The notes beneath the pieces were generated by a model. It saw only the letters and a program-made list of their open reading frames with translations, did no database searches and was not told the origin of the DNA. From Bacteroidales bacterium UBA5281 (GTDB taxonomy: Bacteria; Bacteroidota; Bacteroidia; Bacteroidales; Lentimicrobiaceae), in the NCBI GenBank assembly GCA_002410555.1, contig DHSR01000029.1, positions 1-19,004 of the forward strand: a stretch of DNA of 19,004 bases, written 5' to 3'. How positions within the stretch are numbered: the stretch's first letter is position 1; each line of letters opens with the position of its first letter. Positions 14,017 through 19,004 of the stretch are shown piece after piece. The translations under genes were made by a program, and so were the position numbers.

Positions 14017-15309
14017 ATGAAACCACAAACGCTACCCGTAAATCTGAATCTGAACGTAAGGGGATTGAAGACCTCAGCCACTTTAGCCATTAACGAAGCA
14101 AGCAATCAATTGATAAAGGAAGGGAAGAAGGTATATAAATTCGGCCTGGGGCAGTCGCCCTTTCCGGTACCGGATAGTGTGGTGAAAGCTTTACAACAAA
14201 ACGCACATGAAAAAGATTATCTGCCGGTTAAGGGTTTGTATGAGCTGCGCAGGGCTGTGGCAGGCTATAACCGGCGCCACGAGGGCATTGATTCCCAACC
14301 TGAAGATGTGTTGATAGGACCCGGTTCAAAGGAACTTATATTCCTGCTTCAACTGGTATATTATGGTGATTTGCTAATCCCCACGCCAAGCTGGGTTTCC
14401 TACTCGCCACAGGCGCAGATTATCGGGAGGCAGGTGCACTGGATTCCGGCTTCAGCCGACAACAACTGGCGGATGAGCCCCGAGATGCTTGATAAGGAGT
14501 GCCGCAACGATCCCGACAGGCCCAGGATCCTCATCCTGAACTATCCTTCCAATCCCACCGGAAACACCTATCCCATTGAGCGCCTGAAAAATCTGGCCGA
14601 GGTGGCCCGTAAATATAAAATTATACTGATTTCCGATGAAATTTATGGCAGGATCCACCACACAAACCAGCATGTTTCCATTGCACGTTATTATCCCGAG
14701 GGTACCATCATAAGCGGTGGTTTAAGCAAATGGTGCGGGGCAGGAGGCTGGCGACTGGGTACTTTTTCATTTCCTCCAAATCTGCGTTGGCTGCTCGATG
14801 CCCTGGCTACTGCGGCCAGCGAAACGTTTACCTCTACCAGCGCACCCATTCAGTATGCCGCGGTTACTGCCTTTAATGGCAACGATGAAATTGAGGCTTA
14901 TCTTCACGAAAGCCGTCGCGTGTTGCGTACTCTCGCCAAATTTATGACAGATTCATTTCAGGAGGCAAATATTGGAGTACCCCAGATTGATGGCGGGTTT
15001 TATGTTTTTCCTGATTTTGGTTTTTACCGGGATAAATTAAATATCCGGGGAATATTCACCAGTGAAGAACTGTGCAGTACCATCCTGAAAGAAACCGGTG
15101 TAGCCATGTTGCCCGGCAACGATTTCGGCCTGCAACCCACCGAACTGGTAAGCCGCATGGCATATGTTGACTTTAACGGTAAAGAAGCGCTTGCCGCAGC
15201 TGGTAGTGCCTGGGTCGATAAAAAACTGAATGGTGATTTTATAGAGGCCTGCTGCCCACGGGTGGCTGAGGGGACAAGGGTGCTGATTGAATGGCTGAAA
15301 GGGCTTTGA
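14017..15309 (+). CDS. PLP-dependent aminotransferase, class I/II (aspartate aminotransferase-like)
   Basis: A 430-residue fold-type I aminotransferase. Key residues are visible: the YLPVKGLYELRRAVAGY segment (68-84), N179 in YPSNPTG (176-182), D207 and Y210 in SDEIYG (pyridine nitrogen and O3' contacts), the PLP lysine K238 in SGGLSKWCGAGGWRLG, R246 for phosphate, and R380 in SRMAYVDF for the substrate carboxylate. Length is typical of the AAT family, with a slightly longer C-terminus. It transfers an amino group between an amino acid and a 2-oxo acid in the cytoplasm; the actual substrates cannot be told from the sequence. It has its own promoter and is a single-gene unit converging on the barrel gene. 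Confidence 0.92.
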   Translation: MKPQTLPVNLNLNVRGLKTSATLAINEASNQLIKEGKKVYKFGLGQSPFPVPDSVVKALQQNAHEKDYLPVKGLYELRRAVAGYNRRHEGIDSQPEDVLIGPGSKELIFLLQLVYYGDLLIPTPSWVSYSPQAQIIGRQVHWIPASADNNWRMSPEMLDKECRNDPDRPRILILNYPSNPTGNTYPIERLKNLAEVARKYKIILISDEIYGRIHHTNQHVSIARYYPEGTIISGGLSKWCGAGGWRLGTFSFPPNLRWLLDALATAASETFTSTSAPIQYAAVTAFNGNDEIEAYLHESRRVLRTLAKFMTDSFQEANIGVPQIDGGFYVFPDFGFYRDKLNIRGIFTSEELCSTILKETGVAMLPGNDFGLQPTELVSRMAYVDFNGKEALAAAGSAWVDKKLNGDFIEACCPRVAEGTRVLIEWLKGL

Positions 15310-15379
15310 TTAACTCAATCTTATTTCATAAATTTTATCAGCCTGTCGATAACAAACTGCTCCAGACTTGCACAGTCAA

Positions 15380-16138
15380 TTAATCGCGTTTTGCGATGAA
15401 ATACCTTAGCCCTATCTGAAACAGAAATGCATTTCCGGTTTGTGTGCTGGTGGCATAAACGGTCTCATTTTCAGAATAATGAGTAATAACATCGTAATAA
15501 AGTGGGGCGAAGCTGCTTTGGTAAGTTCCTTTAAAATATATATCTGCTTTTTCTTTAAGCCGGTACCCAAATGAGAAGGCGGTTTCAATGCCAAAATTCG
15601 ATTTTGCTGCACGATAACTGTAGGCCCTGGTTGAGTCGGGGCCGCTTGGCGTAAAATAAGGGAAACCCGGAAACGGTGAAACATTCTCACCCCAGCCACT
15701 GTTGGGCTGATCGGTGGTATAGTCCCGTGCAAAAATTCCAATAATTCCCATTTCCGGTTTCAAAAAGAGGCGATTTTGGAAGAATAAAAATTCTTTACCA
15801 AACCGCAAGGGGATAACCCAACTGTTCATCCCGGAACCTCCGCTCGATGAGGACGACCGCGAAGCTTCATTTGTGGCATAATCATAATGAAAGAACGGGG
15901 TGGATGTATAATTGCCATAAAATCCGGTTTCAACCGTAAAGCCGTTGTAATTATATCCTACATGGCCTCCCCAAACACCATCCACCGGCAACATGGTTAA
16001 ATCATTGCCTTTGCTGTTTACATAATGGTACATATCAAATTTCATCCCCGCCTCTCCTCCGAAATAAAGCCCGGATTGACTAAAAGCTGAAACCTGCAGA
16101 AGAAAAACTGCCCAAAAAAGACCGCTCAATTTTTTCAT
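15380..16138 (-). CDS. Outer-membrane beta-barrel-like protein
   Basis: A 252-residue exported protein. The signal peptide MKKLSGLFWAVFLLQVSAFSQ is followed by a likely cleavage after AFS. The remainder is made of alternating short strands rich in aromatic and glycine residues (YFGGEAGMKFDMYHYV; HVGYNYNGFTVETGFYGNYTS; FLFFQNRLFLKPEMGIIGIFARDYT), and it ends in a terminal strand, FLFQIGLRYFIAKRD, typical of small porin-like barrels of the PorT/OmpW-like size class. No enzyme motif is visible. A fragment of a near relative of this gene lies at 17598-17717, so the family is or was duplicated at this locus. A near-consensus -7 (minus strand, 16185-16192) may serve as its promoter. Confidence 0.75.
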   Translation of the reverse strand: MKKLSGLFWAVFLLQVSAFSQSGLYFGGEAGMKFDMYHYVNSKGNDLTMLPVDGVWGGHVGYNYNGFTVETGFYGNYTSTPFFHYDYATNEASRSSSSSGGSGMNSWVIPLRFGKEFLFFQNRLFLKPEMGIIGIFARDYTTDQPNSGWGENVSPFPGFPYFTPSGPDSTRAYSYRAAKSNFGIETAFSFGYRLKEKADIYFKGTYQSSFAPLYYDVITHYSENETVYATSTQTGNAFLFQIGLRYFIAKRD

Positions 16139-16235
16139 AGCCGTAAGTGTTTAAATTGCGTTGATTAATAACGATGTCATCAATCAAATATTGCAAGGCG
16201 TTGCATGTGTTTGGTGGATTTTGTGATAACAAAAA

Positions 16236-17363
16236 TCAAATGAATAATTCGGAGATGTAATTGGTGTTATTCACCACTTTAAAGATGGCCCCTGGATATA
16301 CTTGCTTGAAAATGGGGGGAAGTTGCGCTTGTTTGTTTGGGCTATACTTAAATTCAAATGCAGTTATCTGGCCGTCCTTATCTTCAATATAATCTACTTC
16401 TTTGCTAAAGTACGACCGCCAGAAGTAAGCATTAACGGGTCTTCCCTGATTGCTGTTAAACTTAAAACGTTCTGATATGCAGAAGTTTTCCCACAGTGCG
16501 CCCACATCATTGCGGGCGGATAAAGGACTAAAATTCTGGATGATGGCGTTTCGGATGCCCAGGTCATTAAAATAGATTTTTTGTCCTTTCGATATTTCGT
16601 TTCGTAAATTTCCACTCAATGAGCCTAACCTGAAAATTACAAAGGATTGTTCTAGTAATTCAATGTACCGTTTTATTGTGTGCACGCTTGTTCCGAGTAA
16701 ACGCGACAACTCCTGAAATGAAACTTCGCCGCCTATCTGTAATGCCAGTGCTTTCAGCAAATTGAACAGCAGATCTGGACGTTTCAACCGCTCAAATTGA
16801 AGTATATCTTTATACAGGTAATTACTTGCTATTTCGTTTAATTCCTCTATGGACTCTTCTTCCGGCTTCCCGAAAACTTCAGGATAAAAGCCAAAACGGA
16901 GTAAATTGTCAAGTCCGGCATGTGTATCCAGCAAATTATTGTCATCTGCGATTTCGTTAAACGAAAGTGGATAAAGTACAAAGCGCCGTGCCCTGCCGGT
17001 AAGTGGCTCTGATATTTTTTGACCAAGATCAAAGCTGGATGAACCGGTGGCAATAATCTGCATCTCCGGGAAAGTATCTGCCAGAATTTTTAGGATAAGG
17101 CCGATTTGATCAATATGTTGAGCCTCATCCAGCACAACAATGCGATAATTTCCGAGAAAATCTTTCAGTAGTTCCGAATTTGTAGTTGAAAGTGCCGTTT
17201 TGTTTTGCAACAACTCGCAATTGAGATAACGCGCATCTTCAAGGTTCTCAATAATTTGCTTTGATAGGGTGGTCTTTCCCACCCTGCGGGCGCCATATAG
17301 AATAATGACCTTGCCTTTGAAAAGCCTCTTTTCAATCCTTGCCTTTAGATGCCTTTGAATCAT
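16236..17363 (-). CDS. AAA+ ATPase with C-terminal DUF4143 domain
   Basis: A 375-residue protein of the AAA_14/DUF4143 family. Walker A is GARRVGKTT (24-32), Walker B is RIVVLDEAQ (74-82), a sensor segment IIATGSSSFDL lies near 104-113, and LTGRARRF (121-128) has the usual arginines. The DUF4143 part (about 190-375) contains a winged-helix-like segment (EVSFQELSRLLGTSVHTIKRYIELLE) and the EVDYIED stretch with an FEFKYS motif, which looks like a restriction-endonuclease-like remnant. These genes are very common in Bacteroidota and their role is unknown. The promoter abuts a double palindrome, so its own winged helix may bind there. It is complete, with its start at the ATG at 17363. Confidence 0.9.
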   Translation of the reverse strand: MIQRHLKARIEKRLFKGKVIILYGARRVGKTTLSKQIIENLEDARYLNCELLQNKTALSTTNSELLKDFLGNYRIVVLDEAQHIDQIGLILKILADTFPEMQIIATGSSSFDLGQKISEPLTGRARRFVLYPLSFNEIADDNNLLDTHAGLDNLLRFGFYPEVFGKPEEESIEELNEIASNYLYKDILQFERLKRPDLLFNLLKALALQIGGEVSFQELSRLLGTSVHTIKRYIELLEQSFVIFRLGSLSGNLRNEISKGQKIYFNDLGIRNAIIQNFSPLSARNDVGALWENFCISERFKFNSNQGRPVNAYFWRSYFSKEVDYIEDKDGQITAFEFKYSPNKQAQLPPIFKQVYPGAIFKVVNNTNYISELFI

Positions 17364-17381
17364 TTTATATGTATTTGATTA

Positions 17382-17389
17382 CAAAGGTA
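17382..17389 (-). promoter_or_regulatory. -7 promoter element for the DUF4143 ATPase gene
   Basis: The minus strand reads TACCTTTG, a perfect TAnnTTTG, 18 bases before the ATG. It directly abuts the inverted repeat starting at 17390, so a protein bound there would cover the -33 region. Confidence 0.6.
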
Positions 17390-17454
17390 GTCAAATTTGT
17401 GAAGTTTAGTTCACAAATTTGACCAAATTTGTGAAGTTATGTTCAGGAATTTGA
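17390..17454. repeat. Tandem pair of inverted repeats, candidate operator
   Basis: The first dyad has perfect 14-base arms, GTCAAATTTGTGAA (17390-17403) and TTCACAAATTTGAC (17410-17423), with a 6-base spacer. It is followed directly by a second dyad: CAAATTTGTGAA (17424-17435), a 6-base spacer, and the imperfect arm TTCAGGAATTTGA (17442-17454). The two dyads are spaced 32 bases apart (about three helical turns), which suits two protein dimers on the same face of the DNA. Confidence 0.85.
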
Positions 17455-17597
17455 AGATTTTATTCCTAAATGACAAGTTCATTTGGATTACGCCATAATG
17501 AAAACTTCCTAAGCCTGTTTACCCTCCCAATCAATATCCCCATCCGTTACATCAAAAAAGGAGCATTCATATTTTGTGCGATACCGGGCTTTAGCTT

Positions 17598-17717
17598 GTA
17601 GTCAAAAAAATAAATATCTGCTTTCTCCTTAAACCGGTAACCAAATGAAGACCGGTTTCAATACCAATATTCGATTTTGCCGCATGATGGCTTTAGGTCT
17701 TGGTTGAATCGGTGCCG
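17598..17717 (-). pseudogene. Fragment of a barrel gene paralogous to 15380-16138
   Basis: On the minus strand this stretch aligns with about 15531-15640 of the barrel gene: shared words include TCGATTTTGC, GGTTTCAAT, CCAAATGA and TATCTGCTTT. Conceptual reading gives DSTKT, a stop, then AAKSNIGIET, against DSTRAY...AAKSNFGIET in the intact gene. The stop codon and frame changes show decay. Only an internal part remains; the signal peptide and terminal strands are missing. Confidence 0.75.
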
Positions 17718-17855
17718 GCCTCGGCTGTGCCGCCTATTACAGCAGACATTATTACTTTATCGCCTATGCTCATAGTGCCACCGTTTGATTGCATGTAGCT
17801 ACCACCGAGCGAAGATACAAAATCGGAGAGAAAACCGTGCTCAAATTTCCCGCCT
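17717..17855 (-). pseudogene. Rhs-type C-terminal tip fragment
   Basis: On the minus strand the reading GGKFEHGFLSDFVSSLGG continues through a conserved SYMQSNGGTMSIGDK stretch to VIMSAVIGGTAEA, the conserved end of Bacteroidota Rhs/polymorphic-toxin cores just before the variable tip. A stop codon lies immediately upstream of GGKF. The part at 17717-17792 matches 18929-19004 at about 69 of 76 bases by hand count. It then joins directly, in frame, to the barrel-gene fragment where a tip would be expected. Confidence 0.75.
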
Positions 17856-17961
17856 TATGCCAGGCGCATGGTACCGTTGCAGGTGGTGGCAAGCAAAGGC
17901 CAAGATTGTGCTTAATTTTCCCTCTTTGTCATACTAAGTTGAGCTTGAATAGCAGAGAATT

Positions 17962-18372
17962 TTACTTATACTCCGAATTAAGGATTTTAAAATAGTAAAC
18001 GCTTGTATCTGTTGAAGTGATATTTATAAGTGCAACAGTATCATTATCTTTTTGTTTTGAAATAATGGTTCCAGCTCTTATTACATCGCTAATTGATGCT
18101 GAATCATCTTCATTGTAGGTGAACAACGTCCGTTTACTACCATCAGATAGTTTTATCAATTTAGTAGAAGGTACGTCTCGGAAACCATCCGGGAAATAGA
18201 TATTCATAACGATGTCATTAATCGAATCCTTACATTCTATAATTAAATATTCGTTAGATAACATGTTACGTATATGTTTCATTTTAATTACATGGTAGAA
18301 CATGATGCCAATGATTACCAGAGGTACTGCTATAAAAGTAACAACTTTTTTAAAAACAGCTATTTTTCCCAT
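17962..18372 (-). CDS. Candidate immunity protein for the Rhs-type tip
   Basis: A 136-residue protein with an N-terminal membrane anchor (VTFIAVPLVIIGIMFYHVI, about 11-29) and a mainly beta-strand outer domain (LIIECKDSINDIVMNIYFPDGFRDV ... DTVALINITSTDTSVYYFKI). No family recognised. Its start overlaps the end of the Rhs tip reading frame by 13 bases on the same strand, the tight coupling expected of a toxin-immunity pair. The fairly high AT content and lack of relatives I can recognise suit a variable cassette gene. The role is inferred from position only. Confidence 0.6.
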   Translation of the reverse strand: MGKIAVFKKVVTFIAVPLVIIGIMFYHVIKMKHIRNMLSNEYLIIECKDSINDIVMNIYFPDGFRDVPSTKLIKLSDGSKRTLFTYNEDDSASISDVIRAGTIISKQKDNDTVALINITSTDTSVYYFKILNSEYK

Positions 18373-19004
18373 AAATTGAATATCCCTTTATTGTAACCAC
18401 CTGAAAATGGAACGACAAATGGAGTGGCGCCAATTCCCATTTGAATTGAAGTAGCAACTAAGGTTATTCCTTTAATTGGGAAGCTAACAGCCATACTCAA
18501 TCCCGCTGTGATGCCCTGACCAACTGAAAGCCAGCCTTTAAAATATTCACCCTTAAGGAAATCCGCTTTAAAATCTTGTGGGTTTATCCCATAAATATCA
18601 TATCTTCCAATCTCACCTCCCACCGATCCATCTGTAGAAATTCCCCTGCAAGTTCATCATATCCATAAAAAGTGCCTGCATCACTACCGGCAAGGATAAA
18701 TACACCGCCAAAATCCCGCTCAGCGCCAACCAACATAGCACCAATGTCTCCATAAACAGCAACTGCACCCTGCAATATACCTGGCATAGTGTGTAAATAT
18801 GCTGCATACGCCTTCATAATATATGATGCTTTCTTCTCTTGTGCTTTGGCTCGTTCATGATTAGCATGATTAAGCAAGTAAACAAAAGCCCCGGTTACGG
18901 CACCATTGGAAAACTTACCACCCCCAAGGGCCTCGGCTGTGCCGCCAATTGGTGCAGATATTATTACTTTATCGCCTATGCTCATATTGCCACTGTTTGA
19001 TTGC
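18360..19004 (-). pseudogene. Rhs/polymorphic-toxin C-terminus, partial and frameshifted
   Basis: The gene enters from the right edge, so only its end is seen. Reading inward: MSIGDKVIISAPIGGTAEALGGGKFSNGAVTGAFVYLLN, the conserved end of Rhs-like cores, then a variable tip of about 165 residues starting at HANHERAKAQ. The frame is broken near 18643-18646. Up to there the first frame reads GTFYGYDELAG, after which it drifts to a stop at 18584; the next frame carries on the sensible reading ISTDGSVGGEIGRYDIYGINPQDFKADF and ends with IFNLWEK at 18360. One extra G in the four-G run (minus strand) would restore a single protein. The tip is glycine-rich with two hydrophobic stretches and shows no nuclease motif I recognise. 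The break may be real or a sequencing error. Confidence 0.75.

Noticed and set aside
17390..17454. CRISPR array
   Set aside because: Only two dyads with six-base centres and no spacers or cas genes; better explained as an operator.

Overview
The window looks like a chromosomal segment of a Bacteroidota bacterium. Perfect TAnnTTTG -7 elements, the promoter signature of that phylum, sit at sensible distances before most genes, and ribosome binding sites are weak or absent. The gene families also fit: a TGS/uridine-kinase-type nucleoside kinase, a DUF4143 ATPase, a CPxP TusA protein and an Rhs-type polymorphic toxin tip. The organism is probably anaerobic or facultative, because the main operon encodes oxygen-labile iron-sulfur flavoproteins and is divergent from a Crp/Fnr regulator.

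Left part (1-8510): a membrane nucleoside-recognition (Gate) protein and a Crp/Fnr-type regulator lie on the minus strand. Across a 217-base divergent promoter region that carries a perfect TGTGA-N6-TCACA palindrome runs a plus-strand operon: DsrE-like protein, DrsE_2-like protein, TusA, MvhD-like protein, a short HdrA (QmoA-like), a long HdrA (QmoB/HdrA-like), a small winged-helix protein and a QmoC-like membrane iron-sulfur/cytochrome b subunit. It ends at a strong hairpin terminator. This reads as a Qmo-type quinone-linked oxidoreductase joined to a sulfur-carrier relay (DsrE/DrsE_2/TusA). The usual Qmo partner AprAB, the DsrAB reductase and the catalytic HdrB subunit are all absent from the window. 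The simplest model is that protein-bound sulfane sulfur exchanges electrons with the quinone pool under redox or oxygen control; the direction is unknown. This is the most interesting system here.

Middle part (8559-16138): mostly housekeeping or unassigned genes. These are a hypothetical protein, a serine-dependent glutaminase, a nucleoside kinase, a two-gene unit (VOC-domain lipoprotein plus a tiny membrane protein), a short orphan protein, an aspartate-aminotransferase-like enzyme and an outer-membrane barrel-like protein.

Right part (16236-19004): an accessory region. A DUF4143 ATPase gene has a double inverted-repeat operator abutting its promoter. The end of an Rhs-like polymorphic toxin enters from the right edge, disrupted by an apparent single-base frameshift, and is followed by a small membrane-anchored candidate immunity protein. 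Downstream lies a decayed chimera in which an Rhs tip fragment is joined to a fragment of the nearby barrel gene, a scar of recombination and tip exchange.
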